40,930 nucleotides of DNA from NCBI GenBank assembly GCA_005116775.1, contig SWDN01000017.1:217499-258428 (forward strand), given 5' to 3'. The stretch comes from Nitrospira sp. (GTDB lineage: Bacteria > Nitrospirota > Nitrospiria > Nitrospirales > Nitrospiraceae). Shown one piece after another: positions 8,644 through 16,930 of the stretch. Each line of letters begins with the position of its first letter. The stretch's first letter is position 1. Position numbers and translations under genes: made by a program. The notes under the pieces were generated by a model that was not told where the DNA came from, did not search any database, and worked only from the letters and a program-made list of their open reading frames with translations.

Positions 8644-9648
8644 ATGCCTCACACCCCAATCATCTCCACCATCAACAGCATGGCGGACGTCTGGGAAGCC
8701 TACCGCGATGAGTTGGAGGGGATGGAACGCCAAGCGAGGACCAACCTCGATTCCAGTGTGGCACTGGTCAATACTGTCGCCGCCCACATTCTGAACAGCG
8801 GCGGAAAACGAATCAGACCATTTTTATTGTTACTCTCTGCCCGTCTCTGCGGTTATGCCGGTCGCGATCATCACCAGCTCGCCAGCCTGGTCGAGTTCAT
8901 CCACACTGCGTCCCTGCTTCACGACGATGTGGTCGACGAGGCCGATATCCGCCGTGGCCATAGAACCGCTCGAAAAGTCTGGGGCAACCAAATCAGTATC
9001 CTCGTCGGCGACTATCTCTACTCCAAGGCCTTCTGCCAGGTCGTTGACTTTCGGCATCATGGCATCAACGACGTACTCGGCGAGGCCTGCAAGAAGATGG
9101 CGGAAGGCGAAGTGCTTCAGCTGTATTACAACGGCAACCCCTCCATGTCGGAAGAGGAATATCTCAAGATTGTCGAACACAAAACAGCCGGCCTGATCGC
9201 CGCCGCTTGCCGCATGGGCGCCATGCTCGCCGACGCCTCAGAGACCCAGCAGGATGCGCTCTTCCGGTTCGGACTTCATCTCGGTATCGCTTTCCAAGTA
9301 GCCGACGACACCCTCGACTATACGGCCAATGGCGAACACTTGGGCAAATCGTTGGGACAGGATCTCCGCCAAGGCAAGGCGACACTGCCGCTTATACACC
9401 TCCTCCATCATTGCTCGAGCCAAGACCGGCAGATGATCGTGGACCGCATGGAGAGCCGGACATTGACAGAGGAAGACCTCGGTCGGTTCATTCGTATGAT
9501 GGAAGAATTGGGATCGATCAACTATGCGATGGACCGTGCGCGATCCTATATCGCCGCGGCGCAACGAGATCTCGATCAGTTCGAAGACAGTACGGCCAAA
9601 CGCGCCCTCTCGGTCACGGCCGACTACATGGTTACTCGCGATCGATAG
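8644..9648 (+). CDS. Long-chain trans-polyprenyl diphosphate synthase
   Basis: The 334-residue enzyme condenses isopentenyl diphosphate with allylic diphosphates, probably for the menaquinone or ubiquinone side chain. The first Asp-rich motif DDVVD is at residues 94-98 and the second, DDTLD, at 221-225, followed by GKSLGQDLRQGKATLPL. Residues just before the first motif are small (HTASLLH), without the bulky aromatics that stop elongation, which favours a long product (C35-C50). That is a family rule, not proof. There is no clear ribosome site before 8644. MADVWEAYRD at 8680 resembles the usual family start, so the first 12 residues are uncertain. Confidence 0.93.
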   Translation: MPHTPIISTINSMADVWEAYRDELEGMERQARTNLDSSVALVNTVAAHILNSGGKRIRPFLLLLSARLCGYAGRDHHQLASLVEFIHTASLLHDDVVDEADIRRGHRTARKVWGNQISILVGDYLYSKAFCQVVDFRHHGINDVLGEACKKMAEGEVLQLYYNGNPSMSEEEYLKIVEHKTAGLIAAACRMGAMLADASETQQDALFRFGLHLGIAFQVADDTLDYTANGEHLGKSLGQDLRQGKATLPLIHLLHHCSSQDRQMIVDRMESRTLTEEDLGRFIRMMEELGSINYAMDRARSYIAAAQRDLDQFEDSTAKRALSVTADYMVTRDR

Positions 9649-9774
9649 CCTTTCTCTCTGCGTGTTCTGCGCCTCCAGGGCGTCAGAAGGCACCGCGTAG
9701 AAAGAACGGCTCCACCCCTTGGGTCGTTGCGCCGCAACGGCCTCAACCACTTAATCAGAGTAGAGGACTTCGCT

Positions 9775-11097
9775 ATGTCGACGATTATTCCATTTCATGG
9801 GACCAGGTACGATGCGACAGTGGTCGGAGACGTCAAACAGGTCGTGGCGCCGCCCTACGACATCATCGATGGAGCCGGGCAGAAGGCCCTGCACGATCGC
9901 CATCCGCAGAACATCATTCGGCTCGAATTGGGACTCGATCAGCCGGGGGACAACCCAACTGACAATCGCTATACTCGCGCAGCATCAACCCTTCGCGACT
10001 GGCTGAACAGCGGGGCGCTGAAGCCCGATGCGCAGCCGGCCCTCTACTACCATACGATCGAGTACACGCCTCCCTATGCGCCGTCCAATTCGTCGACAAA
10101 GACGCTCAAGGGCTTCCTCGCCACTGTCAAACTGGAAGCGCTCGATTCGGGCCATATCTATCCGCACGAGAATACACGTTCAGCCGCCAAAACAGATCGC
10201 CTGAACCTGCTCGAAGCCTGCAAGACAAACTTCAGCCCTATTTGGTCTCTGTATTCCGATCCGCAAGGAACGGTGATGCGCTTGCTGGAAGAGGCGGTCA
10301 AAGGCACCGCTGCTCTGATCGACTTTCACGACGATGCCGGATTCCGCGAACAACTCTGGGCCGTCACGGACCCAGCTGTGCTGGCGCAGATCGTCGAGAC
10401 CTTGCGCAATAAGCCGCTGTTTATTGCGGACGGGCACCATCGCTATGAGACCGCGTTGAACTATCAGAAGCTCCGTCGGCAGCAGGATGGAGCGCCGGAC
10501 GGCCAGCGCTCCTACGACGCGGTGTTGATGTTGTTGACCGCCCTCGAAGACCCAGGCTTAACCGTGCTCCCGACGCATCGAGTCACGACTACAACCCTGC
10601 CTCCATACGATCATGTGCAATCGTTATTGGGCGCCACCTTCGACCTGGAAGAATTTCCATTCACAGCAACGACGCAAGCAGCCACTCGCGCGAAATTTAT
10701 CGAAGCGATGCGGACAAATGGACGAAGCATCCCAGTATTCGGCCTGGCACTGAAGGGAGACAATCGCTACGTCACCCTGACTCTGAAACCGACCCATCGT
10801 CCCTCCGCGCAAGCCTCTCCTCGCACCAAGCTCGACGTGTCGTTGCTCCAACACCTTGTCGTCGCAGCGCTCTGCCCGACGCCACAGGAGCAGGAGGCCA
10901 TCCTCTATACAAAGGATGACCATGAAGCCTTGGATTGGGTGGCGAAAGGGACGGGCACCGGAGCGCTGCTGCTCAATGCGACAAAAGTCAGCGAAGTGCA
11001 AGCCGTCGCAACAGCCGGCGAACGCATGCCCCACAAGTCGACGTATTTCTTCCCGAAACCGCTGACTGGTTTGGTCATAAACGTCATGGAGGAATGA
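9775..11097 (+). CDS. DUF1015 family protein
   Basis: This 440-residue protein matches the DUF1015 family. It has the early motif VVAPPYDIID, the central PHENTRSAAKTDRL and the strongly conserved FIADGHHRYETAL. It is cytosolic, with no signal peptide or membrane helix. The ATG at 9775 is chosen because GAGG lies 8 nt upstream and the family N-terminus (a short strand, then RYDA) begins there; the frame is open further upstream without family sequence. The biochemical role of the family is not settled, and I infer none here. It follows the polyprenyl synthase gene by about 125 nt and precedes a response regulator on the same strand. Confidence 0.88.
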   Translation: MSTIIPFHGTRYDATVVGDVKQVVAPPYDIIDGAGQKALHDRHPQNIIRLELGLDQPGDNPTDNRYTRAASTLRDWLNSGALKPDAQPALYYHTIEYTPPYAPSNSSTKTLKGFLATVKLEALDSGHIYPHENTRSAAKTDRLNLLEACKTNFSPIWSLYSDPQGTVMRLLEEAVKGTAALIDFHDDAGFREQLWAVTDPAVLAQIVETLRNKPLFIADGHHRYETALNYQKLRRQQDGAPDGQRSYDAVLMLLTALEDPGLTVLPTHRVTTTTLPPYDHVQSLLGATFDLEEFPFTATTQAATRAKFIEAMRTNGRSIPVFGLALKGDNRYVTLTLKPTHRPSAQASPRTKLDVSLLQHLVVAALCPTPQEQEAILYTKDDHEALDWVAKGTGTGALLLNATKVSEVQAVATAGERMPHKSTYFFPKPLTGLVINVMEE

Positions 11098-11099
11098 GC

Positions 11100-11187
11100 G
11101 TTCAGCTATCAGCCATTAGCTATCAGCGTGGAGAAACTGCACAAGCAGTCCTTCTCTAAAGCTGACGGCTGAAAGCTGATCGCTGTC
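11100..11187. repeat. Inverted arrays of 7-nt units (TCAGCTA / AGCTGAT)
   Basis: The left arm reads tcagcta, tcagcca, ttagcta, tcagcgt. The right arm, about 40 nt later, reads agctgac, ggctgaa, agctgat, cgctgtc, the complementary version. The arms can fold into a long imperfect hairpin between the DUF1015 gene and the response regulator gene. Confidence 0.65.
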
Positions 11188-11202
11188 TTCTCTTCAAGAC
11201 AC

Positions 11203-12573
11203 ATGAAAGCCAAAATCCTCATCGTCGATGACGATCCCGATATTGCCACGATGCTGGAAGATCGCCTGCAGGCCTCCGACTATGGAACCGTGATCGCGCG
11301 CGACGGGGTCGAAGCGATCGAGTCGGTCGAGCAGGAAGCTCCGCACCTCATGTTGCTCGATCTCGATATGCCGCGCATGACCGGCCTTGAGGTTCTCAAG
11401 CGGCTCCCGCAAGTCAGACCGGCTGAAGACCTTCCCGTGATCGTCATGACCGCTCATGCCTCAATCGATGCCGCCGTCGAGGCAATGAAAACCGGCGCCT
11501 ACGACTTTCTCACCAAACCACTGGACAAGGACCACCTCCTCCTCGTGATCGGCAAGGCCTTAGAGCGGGACGGTCTCAAGCGGCAGGTGGCCTGTTTGAA
11601 ATCAGAAGTCGACAGCCGCTATGCATCGATCGTGGGTATGAGCGTCAATATCCGCGCGGTCATGGAATCGGCCCAACGTGCCGCCAAGTCCGATGCTGGC
11701 GTATTACTGCTCGGTGAAAGCGGCACGGGCAAAGAACTCTTCGCCCGTTCTATCCACCAATGGAGCCCGCGTCAGGCCATGCCGTTGGTGGTCATCAACT
11801 GTGTCGCCCTCACAGAAACGCTGCTCGAGAACGAGCTCTTCGGGCATGAACGAGGCGCGTTCACCGGCGCGGACCGCTTGCAGAAGGGCAAATTGGAGAT
11901 GGCGGATGGAGGCACGATCTTCCTCGACGAGATCGGAGACATGTCGCTTACACTGCAAGCCAAGCTCTTGCGTGTGCTTCAGGACAGGGAATTCCATCGC
12001 GTCGGCGGCACACGCCTTGTCTCGGTGAATATCCGGATCATTGCCGCCACGAACAAGGATCTTCGACAGGCCGTGAAAGCCGGTGAGTTTCGTGAGGATC
12101 TCTTTTTCCGCTTGAACGTCATCAGCCTCACGCTGCCCCCGCTCCGAGAGCGGCCCGAGGATCTCCCGGCTCTGGCCAAATTTTTCTTGAACCGGCATGC
12201 AAGAGACGCGAAGCGACCCGGTATGATGTTCAGCCCCTCGGCCATGGAGGCCATGCGTCGATACTCGTGGCCGGGAAATATTCGCGAATTGGACAACGTG
12301 GTCGCACGGGCCGTCATCTTGAACCAGTCGGACACCATCGAACCGGACATGCTGTCGCTGGATGCCCTGGGTCGCACCTCGCCGGGTGAGCCCCTCCCCT
12401 ACCTCTCCCTCCCCTACCATGAGTCGATGGAAGAACATAGCCGTTTCATCATCGAGCGGGCGATCGAAGCGGCGGAAGGCAATCAGACGAAAGCCGCAGA
12501 CCGCCTCAAACTCCAACGCACATACCTGGCTCGCCTGATCAAACAACAGAAGGTGAAAGCAGCGCAGGATTAG
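11203..12573 (+). CDS. Sigma-54-dependent response regulator, NtrC type
   Basis: The 456-residue protein has an N-terminal receiver domain with acidic residues D9-D11 and phospho-acceptor D53 in LLDLDMP. A central AAA+ domain follows with Walker A GESGTGKE, the sigma-54 contact loop GAFTGA and Walker B IFLDEIGD. The C-terminus is a Fis-type helix-turn-helix (GNQTKAADRLKLQRTYL). It should activate RpoN promoters when phosphorylated. No sensor kinase gene lies next to it, so its signal is unknown. It is followed by an inverted repeat and a convergent sugar-nucleotidyltransferase gene. Confidence 0.95.
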   Translation: MKAKILIVDDDPDIATMLEDRLQASDYGTVIARDGVEAIESVEQEAPHLMLLDLDMPRMTGLEVLKRLPQVRPAEDLPVIVMTAHASIDAAVEAMKTGAYDFLTKPLDKDHLLLVIGKALERDGLKRQVACLKSEVDSRYASIVGMSVNIRAVMESAQRAAKSDAGVLLLGESGTGKELFARSIHQWSPRQAMPLVVINCVALTETLLENELFGHERGAFTGADRLQKGKLEMADGGTIFLDEIGDMSLTLQAKLLRVLQDREFHRVGGTRLVSVNIRIIAATNKDLRQAVKAGEFREDLFFRLNVISLTLPPLRERPEDLPALAKFFLNRHARDAKRPGMMFSPSAMEAMRRYSWPGNIRELDNVVARAVILNQSDTIEPDMLSLDALGRTSPGEPLPYLSLPYHESMEEHSRFIIERAIEAAEGNQTKAADRLKLQRTYLARLIKQQKVKAAQD

Positions 12574-12599
12574 TGATAGCGCACGGGCAGGGGATGATT

Positions 12600-12697
12600 G
12601 ATTTGGTTCATTTGGTCTATCTGGTCTGTCCGGTTCAACCAAATAAACCGATTACACGAGATAGACCAGACAGACCGAACAGACCAAACGAACGAGA
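12600..12697. repeat. Inverted arrays of about 10-nt units (TTTGGTCTAT / ATAGACCAGA) between convergent genes
   Basis: The left arm has the units tttggttcat, ttggtctatc, tggtctgtcc. The right arm has atagaccaga, cagaccgaac, agaccaaacg, the complementary version. A loop of about 20 nt separates the arms. The structure fills nearly all the space between the response regulator (plus) and the nucleotidyltransferase (minus), and could act as a bidirectional terminator. Confidence 0.65.
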
Positions 12698-12707
12698 CAT
12701 CACCCTG

Positions 12708-13448
12708 CTATCCCGGCTGTTGCCGTGATGCGAGCGTGATGCGACCGGCTGAGGCATCCTGCTCGGCTTGCGCATACCGCTCCGGCGTACCGATGTCCGA
12801 CCAATACCCCTCGCAATCGTACCCAAGCACCGTCTCCCCTCGTTGAATCGCCGCCACATAGGGGTCGATGATGGTTGACGCCACGCCCTTCGGTACATCC
12901 CGCAGGAGCCGTGGACGAAGCACATGGATCCCCGCGAACATGCGAGGCTGAGTCGACGCCTGGTCTGTGCGTCCTCGCCCGGCGATCCGCACGATCCGGT
13001 TATCCGAATCCATTTCCACCAGCCCCCACTGTTCCGCTTCAGGATCTTTGCGCAGCACCAATGTCGCCATGGCGTCACGTTGCTGGTGAAACGCGCACAA
13101 CGCGCTGAGATCGAGTTCCACGAGCGTATCACCGTTGAGCACCAATACGGGTTCACCGGAAAAATTCGGCTCCGCCTGCTTGAGGCCGCCACCCGTGCCC
13201 AAGATCACCGGCTCGCGTGAATAGACGATCCGCAGCCCATACCGCGAGCCGTTGCCCAGCGCCTGCTCAATCATCGGTCCAAGATGATGCAGATTGATGA
13301 CCACATCGTGAAAACCATGCCGCTTCAGCAACAAGAGATTCCACACGATCAACGGCGTGCCCGCTATAGGCAGGAGCGGCTTCGGAATCATGTTCGTGAG
13401 CGGTCTCAGGCGAGTGCCCAGGCCCGCTGCGAGGATCATGGCTTTCAT
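12708..13448 (-). CDS. Sugar-1-phosphate nucleotidyltransferase, MurU-like
   Basis: The 246-residue protein has the nucleotidyltransferase signature AAGLGTRLRPLT at the N-terminus, PKPLLPI, the GTGGGLK loop and the metal-binding NGDTL. It ends with a YWSDIGTPERYAQAE segment. The size fits the MurU/ManC-like short class that couples a sugar-1-phosphate to UTP or GTP. The neighbouring remnant on the same strand is an AmgK-type sugar kinase, and AmgK-MurU pairs convert N-acetylmuramic acid to UDP-MurNAc in cell-wall recycling. The UDP-MurNAc role is therefore an inference from family and context. The broken kinase raises doubt that the pathway works here. Confidence 0.88.
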   Translation of the reverse strand: MKAMILAAGLGTRLRPLTNMIPKPLLPIAGTPLIVWNLLLLKRHGFHDVVINLHHLGPMIEQALGNGSRYGLRIVYSREPVILGTGGGLKQAEPNFSGEPVLVLNGDTLVELDLSALCAFHQQRDAMATLVLRKDPEAEQWGLVEMDSDNRIVRIAGRGRTDQASTQPRMFAGIHVLRPRLLRDVPKGVASTIIDPYVAAIQRGETVLGYDCEGYWSDIGTPERYAQAEQDASAGRITLASRQQPG

Positions 13449-13530
13449 GTAATAGCCTTCAGCGCTCAGCCATCAGGCCCGGAGGAATCACTTTTCTCTG
13501 CTGACCGCTGATAGCCGACTTTTGATTGCT
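13449..13530. repeat. Pair of 7-nt unit arrays between the nucleotidyltransferase and the amgK remnant
   Basis: Units ccttcag, cgctcag, ccatcag lie near 13457-13477, and ctgctga, ccgctga, tagccga near 13498-13518. This is the same unit family as at 3789 and 11100. Confidence 0.55.
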
Positions 13531-13535
13531 TATGC

Positions 13536-13879
13536 TCATTGTAGTTCCGGCACGTAGGGAGTGAGATGTTTTCGAAGCTGATCCAACTCGGGATACTTCT
13601 GGAGATTGCGTTTCACATAACCCAAGACACGCGGGACGTCGGCAAGGAACTTGGGATTGCCTTTGACACGATCGATGTAGACAAATGAATCACGGAGCGT
13701 GCAGCTTCTCCGGTCAGCTCGATACGGAAATATCGGCGATTGGAGGCATCGCCTGCTAAGGGCGCCAGAGTCTTGAATTGTCCCTTCAAGGGAAGCAACG
13801 CTTCGACCGTGGCAGCCACGAGGGCACGATCCGGCAAAGCCAGTGGCTGTTTCGGCGCAGCAGGATTCACAGTAGCCAT
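13536..13879 (-). pseudogene. AmgK-like aminosugar kinase (phosphotransferase) with large internal deletion
   Basis: Starting at the ATG at 13879, about 62 residues match the N-terminus of APH-type sugar kinases, with the nucleotide-loop sequence LAGDASNRRYFRIEL. In another frame, about 48 residues match the C-terminus of the same family: FVYIDRVKGNPKFL, then LGYVKRNLQKYPELDQL, ending TPYVPELQ. The two halves meet near 13685-13700, so roughly 230 residues (about 0.7 kb), including the whole catalytic centre, are gone and the frames do not match. A complete protein is about 330-350 residues. Its position beside a MurU-like gene supports the identification. Confidence 0.75.
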
Positions 13880-14054
13880 AGGCCACGCATTATACTGATG
13901 CGGGGAAACCTTGTCACTCAGAGGATAAGCGGGGAGCGGCCAGGTGCCCTTTGTCTCCGCAGAACGCGCACGATCAGAATATGCTTCTTCGACGTGCGCA
14001 ATTGAGGATCGCCAGGCCTCCCATTATCGAGATCTCTCACGAGTGAGGTAACTT

Positions 14055-14306
14055 ATGAGTTCAGTGGCAGGCGGAAAGCGCACACTCCTAGCACGGCTCA
14101 TGGCGGAATCGGGCTGCGTGTTGGGGATGTTGGGAATCATGTCCTCCCCAGCGTGTCAGCACTCTGAAGTCCTCTGCGACTTTAACTGGTTCGGCGCGGG
14201 AATCCTGGCTCTAGTCTTCGCCATCTATCTGTTGTCGATGGCGCGGCAAAGCTCCAGAAGTCGCAGCCATAACCAAAGAGAGTCGCCGCTTCAAGGACTA
14301 CACTAA
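14055..14306 (+). CDS. Small single-helix membrane protein, unknown
   Basis: The product is 83 residues with a probable membrane helix near residues 47-63 (GAGILALVFAIYLLSMA) and a basic C-terminus. GAGG lies 6 nt before the ATG. Two cysteines occur before the helix. No family is recognised. It lies in the decayed region between the amgK remnant and the flippase, so it may itself be a remnant. Confidence 0.45.
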   Translation: MSSVAGGKRTLLARLMAESGCVLGMLGIMSSPACQHSEVLCDFNWFGAGILALVFAIYLLSMARQSSRSRSHNQRESPLQGLH

Positions 14307-14348
14307 CCAGGAGGGGGCAGGTCTACGCGATGCACAGATCTTCGTCCG

Positions 14349-14588
14349 GTGCTCGTATTATTTTGGATAGCTGTAGTGGTTAGTGGTTGCACGCATCAAC
14401 CGTACCCATCAGCGTATGATCCCCCAGGTTTTCTTACAGGTATTTGGCACGGCGTGGTATTACCCCTTGCGATAATAGTTAGCCTCTTTACCAACATCCT
14501 CATGTATGCCTTCAAAAATTCAGGCGTGCCATACGACATCGGATTTGCAATGAGTGTGTTTCTATTGCTTGGTGCTGGTCGCTCATGA
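14349..14588 (+). CDS. Small lipoprotein/membrane protein, possibly start-frameshifted
   Basis: The product is 79 residues from a GTG start, with a lipobox-like VVSGC, the segment YPSAYDPPGF and two hydrophobic helices. The second half (MYAFKNSGVPYDIGFAMSV) resembles small membrane lipoproteins that carry a NSG-x-YD-x-GF motif. An ATG at 14330 with a purine-rich stretch upstream is in a different frame. If one base has been lost, translation would start there, so the start may be damaged. Confidence 0.45.
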   Translation: MLVLFWIAVVVSGCTHQPYPSAYDPPGFLTGIWHGVVLPLAIIVSLFTNILMYAFKNSGVPYDIGFAMSVFLLLGAGRS

Positions 14589-14675
14589 GATTGGATGGTC
14601 TTCTTGATCGTCCTGGAGAAATAATAAGAACAACCCGCGAATAAAACTATTCTTCTTTTAGCAATTCGGGTGCGT

Positions 14676-14909
14676 ATGCCAAATCGCGAAAGTTCCGTCC
14701 ATTATCCTGAGTGCCTGAAAGCCGCGTATCGCAAGAGCCGACATGGGTTGAGGGACGCGGTCTGGTATTGGTGTGGCCAGTTGCCCTATGTCTGCGGCAG
14801 TTGTCGTCATCCCTTCCATACTACTAAACGTCGAGAATTTATGGTCGTTGAAAGCAAGCCATCACCGACGGAGCGGCCGTTGCCCGGAAAGACTGTTCGT
14901 CCTCGGTGA
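14676..14909 (+). CDS. Small degenerate zinc-ribbon-like protein
   Basis: The product is 77 residues. The core is YPECLKAAYRKSRHG, then LPYVCGSCRHPFHTTKRR. This matches the layout of small zinc ribbons with two CxxC pairs (CPxC near the start and YxCxxC before a phenylalanine), but the first cysteine is replaced by tyrosine. The metal site is therefore probably incomplete. No family name can be given safely. Confidence 0.35.
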   Translation: MPNRESSVHYPECLKAAYRKSRHGLRDAVWYWCGQLPYVCGSCRHPFHTTKRREFMVVESKPSPTERPLPGKTVRPR

Positions 14910-15026
14910 TCCGCGGCCACGAGTTCGCCACCAAGAATGGCCGTCTGTATGTTCACCTCTTTGACCAGCATATCGCAAGGTCTCGATACCCCAAGAGTGT
15001 ATATTTGTTTCGGGAGAAGAAAGCAG

Positions 15027-16544
15027 TTACTGACTCTTAAGCGATCCTTGGATGATGCGATACAGTCCCATGACACGTGATCGGAACACCGTCAGCATGA
15101 TGGCCGTGTACGTCAGCGCTCCCAGTGTGACTTGCAGTGCAAGACGAATGGCAGAGGGCCAGGTTTCCGGCATGACCTGTCGCACGAAGAGAACGAGTAG
15201 CACCATACCCGCACAGGCCAGTACGGCAGGCCTCAAGGTCTCTGCATAGGCCGACCATTTGATATCGAGAATTTTAAACACCAGCACGAAGGCCGGAATG
15301 ACGCTCAAGGGGAACCCGACCACCCACCCCCAGGCCACACCGGGAATCCCGTAGGGGAGGCCGAGGTAAAAGCTCAGCGGCAGGACCAGCAATGCAAATA
15401 GGGTCAGCCACATTGTCGCACGGAAGCGCCCCGTCCACATCAGGACATGCGCAAGAAGGACTTGGCCGGTATTCAATGCCACGTAGAGGCAGAGAATCTG
15501 GAGCGGCAGTATGACCGCAGTCCATTTCTCTCCAAGGGCGAACAATACTAGATCGTCCGCAGTGAGCGCGAGGCCACACGACATCGGAAACGTCAGATAG
15601 GAGATGGCTTCCGTGAGGATCAAAAAGTAGCGGCGCAATTTGACCAGATCCGATTGAACGGAAGAAAAAATGCCCGGTGTGACCTTACTCACCTGAGTCG
15701 TCACTTCCTGAAGCGGAAGAATGGCGAAGGTCATGGCAAATCCGAACATGCCCAACGCCTCCTTCCCCAGAAAGCGGCCGATCAGCATCGAGTCGGCGTT
15801 GCTATAGGCATACCAGCCGGCGCGCGACACGATCATGTGCCAGCCGGATAGGAATGATCGTGCAAGGAGGCCCGGCTCGCGGGGCCAGGCCGGAAGATAA
15901 GGCCGTGACCAACACATCGCCATGGCCAGAAAAATATTCCCTGATAAGGTGCTGATGACCAACGACCAGTAACCTAATCCTCCTGCTGCGCAGATGGCCG
16001 CTACCGCGGCACCGATCAGGGCTTGAAGTCCATAGAGCCAGGCCAGACGCCGAAACTGAAGGTCGCGCTGCAGCAACGCACGAGGGAGAACCTGAAATGC
16101 GTCGACGAGCAAGGTCAGGCTGAGCACGCAGATCAACGCCGTCACTGCCGGTTCATTGAAATAGCCCGCGATCGGTATGGAAAGTATGACGAAGAGGCTA
16201 GTCAGGAAGAGGCCGAGTAATATTGCCGCTCCGGCAAGACGAGCCAGCTGGACTCGAGTTAACGTGCGGTCCTGAACAATAATGGCATCCAGGCCGAGAT
16301 CTTCTACTAACCGGGCCAGTCCGATCGGAATCGACGCCATGGCCACAAGACCATAGTCGCCGGGGACAAGAATCCGTGCCACATAGAGCGTGGAGACCCA
16401 GCTAATGACCTGACTGCCCCAGCGCATGATTGCGGTCCAGGCAACCCCCGTCACGAGTGAGCGATCCAATGAGCTCAAGTCGGGAGAAACACCGCTGTGA
16501 GGGGCGACATCGACCGGAGAAGTCGCACTGAAGTCCGCTTTCAT
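15027..16544 (-). CDS. Polysaccharide/lipid-linked sugar flippase (Wzx/MATE-like)
   Basis: This 505-residue protein has a short soluble N-terminus and about 12-14 hydrophobic helices, with the family-typical ALGMFGFAMTFAILP and the start SLVTGVAWTAIMRWGSQ. It belongs to the polysaccharide-export (PST/oligosaccharide flippase) group, which moves lipid-linked sugars across the inner membrane. There is no polymerase or glycosyltransferase next to it, so its substrate is unknown. The downstream end lies in a region with several degraded genes. The upstream 386 nt are free of genes. Confidence 0.85.
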   Translation of the reverse strand: MKADFSATSPVDVAPHSGVSPDLSSLDRSLVTGVAWTAIMRWGSQVISWVSTLYVARILVPGDYGLVAMASIPIGLARLVEDLGLDAIIVQDRTLTRVQLARLAGAAILLGLFLTSLFVILSIPIAGYFNEPAVTALICVLSLTLLVDAFQVLPRALLQRDLQFRRLAWLYGLQALIGAAVAAICAAGGLGYWSLVISTLSGNIFLAMAMCWSRPYLPAWPREPGLLARSFLSGWHMIVSRAGWYAYSNADSMLIGRFLGKEALGMFGFAMTFAILPLQEVTTQVSKVTPGIFSSVQSDLVKLRRYFLILTEAISYLTFPMSCGLALTADDLVLFALGEKWTAVILPLQILCLYVALNTGQVLLAHVLMWTGRFRATMWLTLFALLVLPLSFYLGLPYGIPGVAWGWVVGFPLSVIPAFVLVFKILDIKWSAYAETLRPAVLACAGMVLLVLFVRQVMPETWPSAIRLALQVTLGALTYTAIMLTVFRSRVMGLYRIIQGSLKSQ

Positions 16545-16930
16545 AAATTGATTTTACACATCATACGGCAAGAGAGAACAAGATTCCGGATTGATACGGG
16601 GACATCAGTTCATGGTTAGAAGAAGGGAAGTCGTGAGTAATCACGTGCCAACAGGGGATTGCATATTCGCAGCCTGTGTCTAACGCTGGTACTAGAAATG
16701 CCCCGATTCGTCGTGTTGACCTGCGGTTTATTAGAACTCTTGTCTGGACACAGATGTGCGCTGTGTCAATTCTTGTACACCCTGAATGTTAGTCAGGGTC
16801 CTGAGGTTGTTAAAAATCCTCGTCCGGTTCAAGGTTCCTAGACATCGATCTTTCAGGGTTTTGTCCTCACCTTCGTGGGTGTTCAAAAAGAACTGTTTTT
16901 TGTCACACTGTCACATGCACGGTGATCGAT
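16545..16930. other. Gene-free stretch between the flippase and lectin/lyase-like genes
   Basis: I see no convincing coding frame, strong promoter pair or terminator hairpin here. A few short frames exist without signal peptides or ribosome sites. The flippase promoter should lie in this region, but no clear -35/-10 pair was found by eye. Confidence 0.5.

Noticed and set aside
12600-12697. CRISPR-like array
   Set aside because: Units are about 10 nt, degenerate and contiguous, with no spacers and no cas genes.
14807-15076. Minus-strand frame just downstream of the flippase
   Set aside because: It overlaps the flippase end and the zinc-ribbon-like gene and has no recognisable domain.
16659-16841. 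Short plus-strand frame between the flippase and the lyase-like gene
   Set aside because: It has no ribosome site, signal or family pattern.
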